64,000 nucleotides of DNA from positions 1 to 64,000 of the forward strand of contig DASRMP010000013.1 in assembly GCA_035647855.1 (NCBI GenBank), written 5' to 3'. The notes beneath the pieces are model-generated. The model searched no databases. It saw only the letters and a list, made by a program, of their open reading frames with translations, and was not told where the DNA came from. Origin of the DNA: JAAZBW01 sp035647855 (GTDB taxonomy: Bacteria > Actinomycetota > Actinomycetes > Actinomycetales > Actinomycetaceae). A program made the position numbers and the translations under genes. Shown in pieces: positions 1-7,977 of the stretch (its first letter is position 1; the number at the start of each line of letters is the position of its first letter).

Positions 1-118
1 AGCGTGAGGGCGCGCGATCGTCACAACGGGGCGCACGTTCGTCACGATGGCGCGGTGACGTCACCGCGCCATCGTGACGAACGTGCGCCCCGTTGTGACG
101 ATCGCGCGCCCTCACGCT
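1..118. repeat. Perfect 118-bp palindrome
   Basis: The left arm (1-59) is the exact reverse complement of the right arm (60-118), with no spacer; the centre is GGTGAC|GTCACC. The hexamer CGTCAC occurs at 19, 40 and 59 and its complement GTGACG at 55, 74 and 95, so the arms contain an internal repeat of about 19-21 bp. The palindrome may continue to the left of the window. It could be a natural cruciform or protein-binding array, or a fold-back artefact at a contig end. Its position at the edge makes the artefact a serious possibility. Confidence 0.9.
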
Positions 119-298
119 CCGTGCGGCGCAAACCGGGGCGCTGGGGAACTCCCGACCGCCTCGGCGTCCCGGAACCGGGTGACTGCTGAACTGGCGCCGC
201 GTCAGCTGCCCCGCGTGGGAGGCCGCTTCCGTCGGTGTTTCCTTACCAGTCCCGTTGATTCAGCATTATCGGCCCGGAATGGGCCTCCGCGGAGACTT
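119..298. other. Intergenic stretch, no gene seen
   Basis: Short overlapping open frames here have no recognisable motif and no convincing ribosome binding site. I see no RNA gene or terminator. Confidence 0.5.
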
Positions 299-579
299 CT
301 GTAGGAGTTTCGGCAGCGCGTGCTGGTTTCGTGCGGTCCGGCGCTGCTCGCAGGTCTCTTCAGCCGGTGGCGGAGCCTCCGGAATCGGTCGCGAAGCGAC
401 GACCGTAGGCGTTTGGTTTCCTCTGTAGCAGTTTGACGCGTGCGTAACTCCTACAGGAGAAACAAGACACCTACGCTAGACGAATCCGCCGGCCTGGAGG
501 GGCCGCGAACGGGCCAGAAGAGTGCCAAATCTGCCCCGCGGCGGGGTGGGCGCCGGTCCGCAGGGCGGAACTCCGACAG
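299..579. mobile_element. MITE-like element, copy A (non-coding, inverted ends)
   Basis: This stretch is clearly related to 41737-41998. It begins with CTGTAGGAGTTTCG (299) and ends with the imperfect complement CGGAACTCCGACAG (566-579), so the ends are inverted repeats. In the middle a second inverted pair lies at 423-434 (CTGTAGCAGTTT) and 446-456 (AACTCCTACAG). Long blocks match copy B, including TTTCGGCAGCGCGTGCTGG near the left end and GGCCAGAA further in. It encodes no protein. Similarity continues weakly to about 605. I know of no named family with these ends. Confidence 0.6.
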
Positions 580-644
580 TAGTGACTGAAAGCCGCGGCA
601 AGAGGCCCGTTGGCGCCGCTTCAGAGTGGCAGACGAGGTGTCAG

Positions 645-1436
645 CTACTGCAGCATCGTGCGGTCGGAGAGTTCGGCGCCCTTGATCTTCTCGAAGGCCC
701 GGAGGACGTCCGGTACCTTCATGCGCGCTTTCTCCTCGTCCTTGACGTCCATGATGATCCGGCCGGCGTGCATCATGATCAGCCTCGACCCGAGCCGTAG
801 CGCCTGCTCCATGTTGTGCGTGACCATGAGGGTGGTGAGACCGTGCCGCTCGACCATCTCGGTCGTCAGCCGGGTCACGAGTGCTGCACGCTGCGGGTCG
901 AGCGCGGCCGTGTGCTCGTCGAGCAGCAGGATCGCGGGCTGGGTGAACGTCGCCATCAGCAGCGAGAGTGACTGGCGCTGGCCGCCTGATAGGAGCCCAA
1001 CCCAGTCGTCGAGCCGCTCTTCCAAGTCCTGCTCAAGGGTGGCGAGTTGCTCACGGAAGAACTCTCGCTTGGGCCGCGTCACCCCGCGGCCGAGTGTGCG
1101 CGGCTTGCCCCTTTCGAGCGCGAGCGCCAGGTTCTCCTCAATTGTCATGTGGGGCGCCGTTCCGGAGGCGGGGTTCTGGAACACGCGCCCGATCAGGCCC
1201 GCCCTGCGGTGCTCGGACAGGCGCGTCACGTCCTTGCCGTCGATGAGGACGTTCCCCGCGTCCGGTTTGATCGACCCCGAGACCACGTTGAGCAGCGTCG
1301 ATTTACCCGCGCCGTTCGATCCGATGACCGTGGCGAACTCGCCTTCCGCCAGCGTGAGGTCGACGTCGAGAAGAGCTCGCCGCTCGTTGACGGTGCGAGG
1401 GAAGAAGGTCTTGGAGATACCCGTGACCTGCAGCAT
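645..1436 (-). CDS. ABC transporter ATP-binding protein (TrpXYZ/ABC_sub_bind type)
   Basis: This 263-residue ATPase powers the importer formed with the permease and lipoprotein upstream. Walker A (GSNGAGKST) is at residues 39-47, the signature LSGGQ at about 149-153, and Walker B LLLDEHT at about 170-175; the glutamate after the Walker B aspartate is the expected catalytic base. I start it at the ATG at 1436, where TGATG joins it to the permease stop codon and GGGAGG lies just upstream; an earlier in-frame start would add five residues. ATPases of this group pair with PF04392-type binding proteins, and some of those systems import tryptophan. The substrate here is not visible in the sequence. 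Confidence 0.9.
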   Translation of the reverse strand: MLQVTGISKTFFPRTVNERRALLDVDLTLAEGEFATVIGSNGAGKSTLLNVVSGSIKPDAGNVLIDGKDVTRLSEHRRAGLIGRVFQNPASGTAPHMTIEENLALALERGKPRTLGRGVTRPKREFFREQLATLEQDLEERLDDWVGLLSGGQRQSLSLLMATFTQPAILLLDEHTAALDPQRAALVTRLTTEMVERHGLTTLMVTHNMEQALRLGSRLIMMHAGRIIMDVKDEEKARMKVPDVLRAFEKIKGAELSDRTMLQ

Positions 1437-2503
1437 CAGCGGCCCTCCCAATCATCCTGTGCACCGGTGTTCGCGAGAGGGTCTGTGGCGTCGTCGGCCT
1501 CGTGGATGTGCGCTCCGTTTACGGGCTCGTTGTCACGGCGGACTTCGCCCTCGGTGGGCACGCCGGCGAGCGGGTCGTCCTCGCGGAACACCTTGACGGC
1601 GGTGGCCGCGACGGCGGGGTCGGTGCCGCGCCAAGCCTTCCAGCGGCGTGACAGCCGCTCGATGACCTTCCACTGCGGGACCACGAGCGCGATGATCACG
1701 AGAACCGCGGAGACGAGCTTCATATCGTTCGGGTTGAGTCCCGCGCGGAGCGCGAGGAAGATGACGAGTCGGTACAGTAAGGCACCCACGACGACGGCGG
1801 TTGCCGCGCGCCCGATCGTCAGACGGCCGAACAACGCCTGGCCGATAATGACGGACGCGAGACCGGCGACGATCATGCCGATACCCATGCCGACATCCGC
1901 GAAGCCCTGATACTGCGCCACGAACGCGCCGGACAGGCCGACGAACCCGTTCGACATGGCAAGGCCGAGGATCTTCTGGTTGTCGGTCGAGACGCCCAAC
2001 GAGCTGATCATGCTCGGGTTGTCACCGGTGGCGCGCATCGCGAGCCCCAGGTTCGTCTTGAGGAACCAGATGACGAACACGAGGACCACGAGCGCGATGG
2101 GCAGCAGCAGGACCGGTCCCCACCACGAACCAAGGATTCCGGCCGACCGTGCGGGCGTGAACACGGTCTCCTCTCGGAGGAGCGGGACGTTGGCGCGCCC
2201 CATGATGCGGAGGTTGATCGAGTAGAGGCTCAACTGGGTCAGGATCCCGGCGAGGAGCCCGTCGATGTTGCCTTTCGTGTGGAGAAGGCCCGTGATCGTG
2301 CCCGCGAGCATCCCCGCGAACAGTGCATAGATCGTGACGAGCCAGGGCGGTTGACCGCTCACGATCCCGACGGCGGCGACGGCAGCTCCGGTCGTGAAGC
2401 TGCCGTCGACCGTCAGGTCGGCGAACTCGAGAACCCGGAACGTCAAATAGACGCCCAGTGCCATGACGGCATAGAGGATTCCAAGTTCGACTGCGGTGAT
2501 CAT
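1436..2503 (-). CDS. ABC transporter permease
   Basis: A 355-residue polytopic membrane protein, about nine hydrophobic segments, starting with a helix that includes LGILYAVMALGVYLTF. It resembles permeases that work with PF04392 binding lipoproteins, the group that includes streptococcal TrpY. The start is the ATG at 2503, with GGAG nine bases upstream; a longer frame to 2611 would add an arginine-rich tail that looks non-coding. The last 50 or so residues are hydrophilic and acidic, probably cytoplasmic. It lies between the binding protein and ATPase genes and overlaps the ATPase start by one base, so the three should be one operon. Confidence 0.88.
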   Translation of the reverse strand: MITAVELGILYAVMALGVYLTFRVLEFADLTVDGSFTTGAAVAAVGIVSGQPPWLVTIYALFAGMLAGTITGLLHTKGNIDGLLAGILTQLSLYSINLRIMGRANVPLLREETVFTPARSAGILGSWWGPVLLLPIALVVLVFVIWFLKTNLGLAMRATGDNPSMISSLGVSTDNQKILGLAMSNGFVGLSGAFVAQYQGFADVGMGIGMIVAGLASVIIGQALFGRLTIGRAATAVVVGALLYRLVIFLALRAGLNPNDMKLVSAVLVIIALVVPQWKVIERLSRRWKAWRGTDPAVAATAVKVFREDDPLAGVPTEGEVRRDNEPVNGAHIHEADDATDPLANTGAQDDWEGR

Positions 2504-2552
2504 GAATGCTCCAAAGGTGGTGCTGCGCCGGCGTGCCGGACGGCGGCGCCCC

Positions 2553-3551
2553 CTATTCCGTGATGTTCTCCGGCAGGGCGCGGTCGATGAGTTCCTGCGG
2601 AATCTCGACACCCATGCGGTCGGCGGCGCCCAGGTTCAGGTACACGAGCAGTTCGTCCTGCGTCTCCACGGGCATGGTTGCCGGCTCGGCCTCGCCGTTC
2701 AGGATACGCACGGCCATCTCGCCGGTCTGGTACCCCAGATCGAAGTACGAGATGCCGTATGTGGCGACGCCACCACGGACCACGGAGTCGCCCTCGCCGA
2801 CCACAACGGGAACCTGGCGGTCCTCCGCGACGCCGAGCAGCGTCTCGAGCGCGGAGACCACGGTGTTGTCAGTGGGGACGTAGTACGCGTCGACGTCGAG
2901 AGACTCGCTGGCCTGCTGGACCTCGCTCGAAGTCGAGACGGTTACCTTCTCGATCGTGAGACCGAGTTCCGCGGCGGCTTCCTCGGCCCACTCGACCTGG
3001 ATCTCCGAGTTGGGCTCTGCGGACGAGTAGACGATGCCGACGGTCTCCGTATCGGGGGCCAGATCGAGGATCAGCTGGAGTTGCTCGGCCACGGGGTTGC
3101 GGTCCGACGTGCCGGTCACGTTGGCGCCGGGCGCGTCGTTGCTGTCGACGAGGCCCGCGGACACCGGGTCGGTCACTGCCGTGAAGAGCACCGGAATGTC
3201 GGTGATCGCCTGCGAGGCGGCCTGCGCGGTGGGGGTTGCGATCGCGAGGATCATGTCGAGGTCTGCATCGGCGAGTCTGCCTGCGATCGACGCGGCGACG
3301 GACTGATCGCCCTGGGCGTTCTGCTCGTCGTACTCGACGTCGAAGCCGGCGTCCGCCAGAGCTTCCTTGAAGCCGTCGGCCGCGGCGTTCAGCGAGGGAT
3401 GGTCGATGATCTGGGTGATGCCGATGCTGACCGACTCGCCTCCGGCGTTCTCGCCGGCGTCGTTGTCGCCCTCAGCGCTGTCACAGGCGGCCAGAACGAG
3501 AGAAGCGGCCGCGGCGGCCGCTGCGAGCGTCGCGATGCGAATGCTCTTCAC
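2553..3551 (-). CDS. ABC transporter substrate-binding lipoprotein (PF04392 type)
   Basis: A 332-residue secreted lipoprotein. The signal peptide ends in the lipobox LAAC with Cys23 as the lipidation site. The mature part opens with VSIGITQIIDHPSL and has the two-lobed periplasmic-binding pattern of the ABC_sub_bind family, including ATPTAQAASQ and the FTAVTDPVSAGLVDS region. The start is a GTG at 3551 with AAGGAG seven bases upstream. It is the first gene of the transporter operon. A close paralogue sits at 4557-5561. Family members bind tryptophan or other small hydrophobic ligands; the ligand here is unknown. Confidence 0.9.
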   Translation of the reverse strand: MKSIRIATLAAAAAAASLVLAACDSAEGDNDAGENAGGESVSIGITQIIDHPSLNAAADGFKEALADAGFDVEYDEQNAQGDQSVAASIAGRLADADLDMILAIATPTAQAASQAITDIPVLFTAVTDPVSAGLVDSNDAPGANVTGTSDRNPVAEQLQLILDLAPDTETVGIVYSSAEPNSEIQVEWAEEAAAELGLTIEKVTVSTSSEVQQASESLDVDAYYVPTDNTVVSALETLLGVAEDRQVPVVVGEGDSVVRGGVATYGISYFDLGYQTGEMAVRILNGEAEPATMPVETQDELLVYLNLGAADRMGVEIPQELIDRALPENITE

Positions 3552-3931
3552 TGGTGCTCCTTACCGTCGGTATTCGTGCGCAGCACGTACCCGACCGGGT
3601 ACTCGGGGGACTCGTCCGGATCGCGGCATGCCGGTAGCGGGCCGCGGGACCGAGTACAGCCACATTACCTGGGCGATTTCACACTCTGGGACGTCAGTCC
3701 GGTATGTGGAGCGGCTGCGGAGTCGTGGCGGGCCGCTCGCCTGCGTCATTGTGATCGCCCACGGCAACGGGTCACACGCGATACGCCCGCCCGTTCGCGC
3801 TCGACGAAAAACGGCGGAATACCGGCCGGCAGCGGGTCCCGGATCGGCACGGGAGCGCGCTGTAATGCCGGTTTCTTAGGCGACTCTCATGGCTCCCCGC
3901 AATGATGAAGCTGATCGGAAAGGAGCATGCA
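3552..3931. other. Divergent intergenic region
   Basis: This 380-base gap separates the leftward transporter operon from the rightward PepSY lipoprotein gene and should hold both promoters. I looked for a T-box or other leader on the transporter side and found no T-box core. No RNA gene was recognised. Confidence 0.5.
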
Positions 3932-4540
3932 ATGAAACGCACCACTCGATACACGGTCTTCGCCGCGGGGCTCGCCGCGGTCCTCGGGCTCGCCGCCTGC
4001 GGGCAGGCAGACGACGGCGACGCGACCGCGACACCCACCCGCCCAGCTGCCGAGACCCAGGGGCCGACAGACGCGGCGACCACCCCGTCCGACGACGGGG
4101 GCACGACTGCCGCCCCCGGCGCAACCGGCGGCACCTCCGCCCACGAGCAGGAAGTCATCGCGAATATCGATGCCGCAGAGGCCGCCGTCCCCGGCACCTC
4201 CGCGATCGAGTACGACCTCGATGAGAGCGGCAGCATCGATATCGACGTGACCGACGGACGGATCGTCACCGAGGTCGAGATCCGCGACGGCGTCGCAACC
4301 ATCCGCGGCACCGACGACCTCGACGACGACGACCGTGCGGAGTTCGAGGCCGCGACCGTCACCATGCAGGAGGCGGTCTCCATCGCGCTCGCCGAGTGGC
4401 CCGGCATCGTTGACGATATCGAACTCGACGACAACGACGACTCGGCCGATGTCCGCTGGGAGTTCGACATCATCCAGGACGGACGCGAGATCGAGATCTT
4501 CGTCGACGCCAGGACCGGCGCGACCGGTCTCGACGACTGA
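3932..4540 (+). CDS. PepSY-domain lipoprotein
   Basis: A 202-residue lipoprotein with signal peptide and lipobox LAAC (Cys23), then a threonine/alanine-rich linker of about 45 residues. The rest is very acidic (runs such as DDLDDDD) and ends with a PepSY-like domain from about residue 135, recognisable by EAVSIALAEWPG and VDARTGA. The start is the ATG at 3932, with AAAGGAG upstream. PepSY domains are small extracytoplasmic modules whose ligands are mostly unknown; some inhibit peptidases. Its place between two binding-protein paralogues, on the opposite strand, hints at a shared envelope role, but nothing proves this. Confidence 0.85.
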   Translation: MKRTTRYTVFAAGLAAVLGLAACGQADDGDATATPTRPAAETQGPTDAATTPSDDGGTTAAPGATGGTSAHEQEVIANIDAAEAAVPGTSAIEYDLDESGSIDIDVTDGRIVTEVEIRDGVATIRGTDDLDDDDRAEFEAATVTMQEAVSIALAEWPGIVDDIELDDNDDSADVRWEFDIIQDGREIEIFVDARTGATGLDD

Positions 4541-4556
4541 TCCCGCAGCGGAACCG

Positions 4557-5561
4557 CTACTCGACGATGCCTTCCGCGCCGGCCTCGTCGAGTAGCGCCT
4601 GCGGAATTTCCACGCCCATGCGCTCGGCGGCAGCGGGGTTGAGGCGCAGGATCAGGTTCTGAGAGGTCTCCACCGGCATCGTGGCGATGGCGGATACGTC
4701 GTCGCCGCTCTGGATGTGGCGAAGGGCCATCTCACCTGTCTGGTAGCCCATGTCGTAGTAGTCGAAGGCATAGGTTGCCACGGCGCCGCGATCCACCGAG
4801 TCGGCGTCGGAGGTGACAACTGGGACCCCGCGGTTCTCCGCCACGCCGAGAAGCGTCTCGATCGCGGAGACAACGGTGTTGTCCGTGAAGACGTAATAGG
4901 CGTCGACGTCGAGGGATTCGGCCGCTTGCCGAAGGTCTGACGAGTTGGCGATCGTCGCCACTTCGAGGGTGAGACCGAGCTCGGCCGCCTCCTCCTCGGC
5001 CCACGCCAGCTGGACGAGGGAGTTCTCCTCGGCGGAGGCGTAGACGATTCCAACGGTCTCGGCGTCGGGCACGAACTCGAGGATCAACTCGAGCTGCTCT
5101 CGGACCGGGCTCTTGTCCGACGTGCCGGTGACGTTGCCGCCCGGCCGCTCCATCGAATCAACCAGTCCGGCCGCGACCGGGTCCGTCACGGCCAGGAAGA
5201 ACACGGGGATGTCCTCAACCACCTGGGCGACGGCCTGCGCAGTCGGCGTGGCGACCGCGGCGATCATGTCGTAGTCACCCTCCGCGAAGTTCCCCGCGAT
5301 CGATGCGGCAGTCTGGACGTCCCCCTGGGCGTTCTGCAGGTCGAACGTGGCGTCGATGCCGGCGTCCGTGAGCGCGTCCTGGAAGCCCTGGGCGAGATCG
5401 TCGAGCGACGGATGCGCCACGATCTGCGTGATCCCGATGCGATACGACTCGGTGGCCGTGGTTGCGGTGGTGGCGCCCTCACCGTCGTCGCCCCCGCAGG
5501 CGGCGAGCGTCAGAGACACGGCGGCCGCGAGAGCGGCGAGTCGAATGGGGCGGTTTCGCAT
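4557..5561 (-). CDS. Second ABC substrate-binding lipoprotein (PF04392 type)
   Basis: A 334-residue paralogue of the protein at 2553-3551, with the same SYRIGITQIVAHPSL opening, ATPTAQAVAQ and DPVAAGLVDS blocks and the same C-terminal arrangement. The lipobox is LAAC with Cys22. The start is the ATG at 5561, with AAAGGA upstream; an upstream in-frame ATG would spoil the signal peptide. It has no permease or ATPase of its own nearby, so it may feed the same transporter with a different ligand or affinity. It converges on the PepSY gene with 16 bases between the stops. Confidence 0.88.
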   Translation of the reverse strand: MRNRPIRLAALAAAVSLTLAACGGDDGEGATTATTATESYRIGITQIVAHPSLDDLAQGFQDALTDAGIDATFDLQNAQGDVQTAASIAGNFAEGDYDMIAAVATPTAQAVAQVVEDIPVFFLAVTDPVAAGLVDSMERPGGNVTGTSDKSPVREQLELILEFVPDAETVGIVYASAEENSLVQLAWAEEEAAELGLTLEVATIANSSDLRQAAESLDVDAYYVFTDNTVVSAIETLLGVAENRGVPVVTSDADSVDRGAVATYAFDYYDMGYQTGEMALRHIQSGDDVSAIATMPVETSQNLILRLNPAAAERMGVEIPQALLDEAGAEGIVE

Positions 5562-5777
5562 CGTGGCGTCCTTTCGTGGTGCACCGGGGCGCGGCGCGGG
5601 CATCCTATTGCGGCCGGGAACGTCGAGACCAGCTGGTCCGCCAATCGGAAACGGTCGGCCCGGAATCCGTTGACCGTGGGCGGACCGCGCGCCGAAGGGT
5701 TCCAGCGCGTTGTCCCACGGGGCGTACAGTCGGCCGCCGCACTCCCCGGCAGCTATTCTGAGCTGCGAGGAGGGCGG

Positions 5778-6521
5778 ATGTCAGCAGAGGTCGTGGAGCA
5801 CACCGAGCATGAGAAGGGAGTCCGGCGTGGTCCGCGCCCGAGTGCGGAACTGGCGGACCAGGCCGCGAGACTCACGCGCCGGCAGCGGCGCATCCTCGCG
5901 GAGCTGCACGAGCACCCCTCCGGCCTCACGGTCAAGGAACTGGCGCAGGCCGCGAACCTGCACTCCAACACGATTCGCGGTCACATCGAGGTGCTCGAAC
6001 GGCATGGCCTGGTGAACGTCCGCACTCGTCCATGCGCCGGCGTGGGCCGCCCCTCCCGGGTCTACGTCGCACAGACGTCGTCGCCGGGGCTCGCGGCGTC
6101 GCACCTCGCGATGCTCCTGCGGGCCGCCGTCGACAGCCTCGATCCGGCGGAGGCTGCGGAGACGGCGCGCGATTGGGGCCGCCGATGGGCGGAGGGCATG
6201 CTCGCTGCGGGAGTGATCCCGGATGGCGGGACGCTCGTCGGGACGGTCACGGCACTGATGGCCGAGATCGGCTTCGCGCCGGTGGTGGACGGCGAGACGA
6301 TCCGGCTGTTCCGGTGCCCGCTTCTCTCGCGGGAGGGCACGATCCACCCCGCCATGTGCCAGACCCACCAGGGTGTGGCCGACGTCCTGTCCGATGCTGC
6401 GACTGCCGCCGGACTTGAGGCAACGACCGTCATCATTCGACCGTTCGCCCGGAACGATTCCTGCTCGGTGCACTTCTCGCCAGTCGAGGGAACTGGTGGG
6501 CGACCGTCGGCGCGAAGCTAA
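5778..6521 (+). CDS. HTH regulator with cysteine-rich C-terminal domain (SufR-like)
   Basis: A 247-residue regulator. Residues about 32-85 form a winged helix-turn-helix (LTVKELAQAANLHSNTIRGH). The C-terminal part contains Cys180, Cys194 and Cys229, with Cys86 at the end of the DNA-binding domain. This layout resembles SufR-type repressors that hold an iron-sulfur cluster, so an iron-sulfur cluster sensing NO or redox state is plausible. The start is the ATG at 5778 with GAGGAGGG upstream. It ends four bases into the convergent DUF2249 gene, and its position beside nitrite-reductase genes suggests it controls them. Confidence 0.8.
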   Translation: MSAEVVEHTEHEKGVRRGPRPSAELADQAARLTRRQRRILAELHEHPSGLTVKELAQAANLHSNTIRGHIEVLERHGLVNVRTRPCAGVGRPSRVYVAQTSSPGLAASHLAMLLRAAVDSLDPAEAAETARDWGRRWAEGMLAAGVIPDGGTLVGTVTALMAEIGFAPVVDGETIRLFRCPLLSREGTIHPAMCQTHQGVADVLSDAATAAGLEATTVIIRPFARNDSCSVHFSPVEGTGGRPSARS

Positions 6522-6808
6522 TTGCGCGCGAGGCGCAGGCGCCACTCCTCCGGGCCCCGCTCGACATACTCCACCGCCACCGCCTCGCCTTCGCGCTCCG
6601 CGAGCTGGCGAAGCAGGGGCTTCGGATCGTGCGACGCCACAAGGATCATGCTCGCGCCCGGTGTGAGCTGCGAGACCGCCCCGAGGATCGCGCCGTGGCG
6701 GATGGCGTGGGGGATCTCGCCCGCGATCAGGACGGGCTCTTCCACATCGTGGTGGTGACCGCAGGCACAGCCGTGTGCGGTGGTGGTGGACAGGAGGTTC
6801 TCATGCAT
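6518..6808 (-). CDS. DUF2249 domain protein
   Basis: A 96-residue protein with a short cysteine/histidine-rich start (CACGHHH) and a DUF2249 domain, a TusA-like fold often encoded in denitrification and NO-response clusters. Typical features here are the LTPGASMILVASHDPKPLL stretch and the closing WRLRL strand. There is no Shine-Dalgarno sequence; instead TAATAT lies six bases before the ATG, which fits a leaderless transcript. It is divergent from the membrane/NirK genes across a 50-base gap. The biochemical role of the family is not established; the N-terminal histidines could bind metal. Confidence 0.82.
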   Translation of the reverse strand: MHENLLSTTTAHGCACGHHHDVEEPVLIAGEIPHAIRHGAILGAVSQLTPGASMILVASHDPKPLLRQLAEREGEAVAVEYVERGPEEWRLRLARN

Positions 6809-6814
6809 GAGGGG

Positions 6815-6841
6815 ATATTAGTACACTATTTACCGTAGTAA
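6815..6841. promoter_or_regulatory. Divergent promoter/operator of the nitrite-reduction genes
   Basis: Between the divergent DUF2249 and NnrS-like genes, TTAGTAC (6818-6824) and GTAGTAA (6835-6841) form a near-perfect inverted repeat with 10 bases between. It overlaps the -10-like ATATTA (complement TAATAT, 6815-6820) of the leftward gene. It is a good candidate site for the neighbouring HTH regulator. It does not match the FNR or NNR half-site TTGAT/TTGAC. Confidence 0.45.
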
Positions 6842-6858
6842 AGAAGAGGTGCGCGTTC

Positions 6859-7977
6859 ATGGCGGGAGTTCTTCAGCGCGGCGGTTCACGGCTCGTGATC
6901 ATCGCTCTCGGTGGGGTGAGCCTCATCGCGGGGCTCGCGGCCGCGCTCTCGCTCGTGAACCTCCCGATCCTCCCCGACGGCGCCCGTCACCTCCCCGAGG
7001 TCCACGGGCCGCTCATGGTGTTCGGTTTCGTCACGACACTCATCGCGCTGGAGCGCGCCGTCTCCCTCCGCAAGTCCTGGGGCTACGCCGCGCCCGTGCT
7101 CACCGGCATCGGCGGAATCATGTTGCTGACGCCGCTCCCGATCCAGGCAGGACTCGGAGCGCAAACAGCTGGTGTCGCGCTGCTCGTCGTCGTGTACAGC
7201 AGGCTTTGGAACCGGAGCCCATCCGTTCCCGTGGGCATCGAATGGCTCGGGTCCGTGCTGGGTCTCGGAGCCGCGCTTCTCTGGCTCGGTGGCGTCGGGA
7301 CGCCTGCCGTCCTGCCGTGGATCACGGGCTACCTGGTGCTGACGATCGCGGGGGAGCGGCTCGAACTCTCGCACGTCGGAGCGCCGCCGCCCATCGCCGA
7401 GCGGCTCCTTCTCGGGCTGTCCGCGCTCGCCGCGCTCGCGGCAACCGTCTCACTGCTCATGCCGGTGGGCGGCAACGAACTGTTTGCCTTCACCATCCTC
7501 GGCATCTCGGTCTGGCTCTTCCGGTTCGACGCCGCCCGCAACCTCGTGCGCTCAAGCGGCCTGCCGCGGTTCTCGGCCGCGAACATGCTGGCCGCAGCCG
7601 TCTGGCTCGCGATCGCCGGCGCGTTGTGGCTCCTCACGGGCCCGCTCGCCGGCGCCGCCACCTACGACGCCGTCGTGCACTCGATCACGCTCGGCTACGT
7701 GATGGCGATGATTCTCGGGCACGCGCCGATCATCTTCCCGGCCGTGCTTCGCCGGCCCCTGCCCTACCACCCCGCCTTCTGGATCCCGTCGGTGCTGCTG
7801 CACGGCGGGCTGCTCGTCCGCGTGGCCGCGGATCTGCGTGGTTGGCCCCAGGTCTGGCAGGCCGGGGGTGTGGTGGGCGTCGTCGCCATCCTCACCTTCG
7901 CTCTCGCGGTCGTCATCCGCGCGGCGACGGCGAAGCAACCCGTGGCCCGGCCACGAGAGCCGGCGGGAACTCCATGA
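6859..7977 (+). CDS. NnrS-like polytopic membrane protein
   Basis: A 372-residue membrane protein with about twelve hydrophobic segments. It resembles NnrS and the helical core of haem-copper oxidase subunit I: conserved histidines occur in HLPEVHGPLM, ELSHVG, VVHSITLGY and LGHAPIIFP. NnrS-family proteins accompany nitrite and NO metabolism and are thought to relieve nitrosative stress. The start is the ATG at 6859, with AGAGG upstream. Its stop overlaps the start of the NirK fusion as ATGA, so the two are translationally coupled. The assignment to NnrS proper is by pattern and context. Confidence 0.7.
   Translation: MAGVLQRGGSRLVIIALGGVSLIAGLAAALSLVNLPILPDGARHLPEVHGPLMVFGFVTTLIALERAVSLRKSWGYAAPVLTGIGGIMLLTPLPIQAGLGAQTAGVALLVVVYSRLWNRSPSVPVGIEWLGSVLGLGAALLWLGGVGTPAVLPWITGYLVLTIAGERLELSHVGAPPPIAERLLLGLSALAALAATVSLLMPVGGNELFAFTILGISVWLFRFDAARNLVRSSGLPRFSAANMLAAAVWLAIAGALWLLTGPLAGAATYDAVVHSITLGYVMAMILGHAPIIFPAVLRRPLPYHPAFWIPSVLLHGGLLVRVAADLRGWPQVWQAGGVVGVVAILTFALAVVIRAATAKQPVARPREPAGTP

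Noticed and set aside
610..1596. Long open frame on the strand opposite the ABC ATPase gene
   Set aside because: High-GC genes often leave an open antisense frame; it has no motif and the opposite strand encodes a complete ATPase.
3552..3931. Possible tryptophan T-box leader for the TrpXYZ-like importer
   Set aside because: No T-box core sequence or specifier stem is seen on the minus strand.
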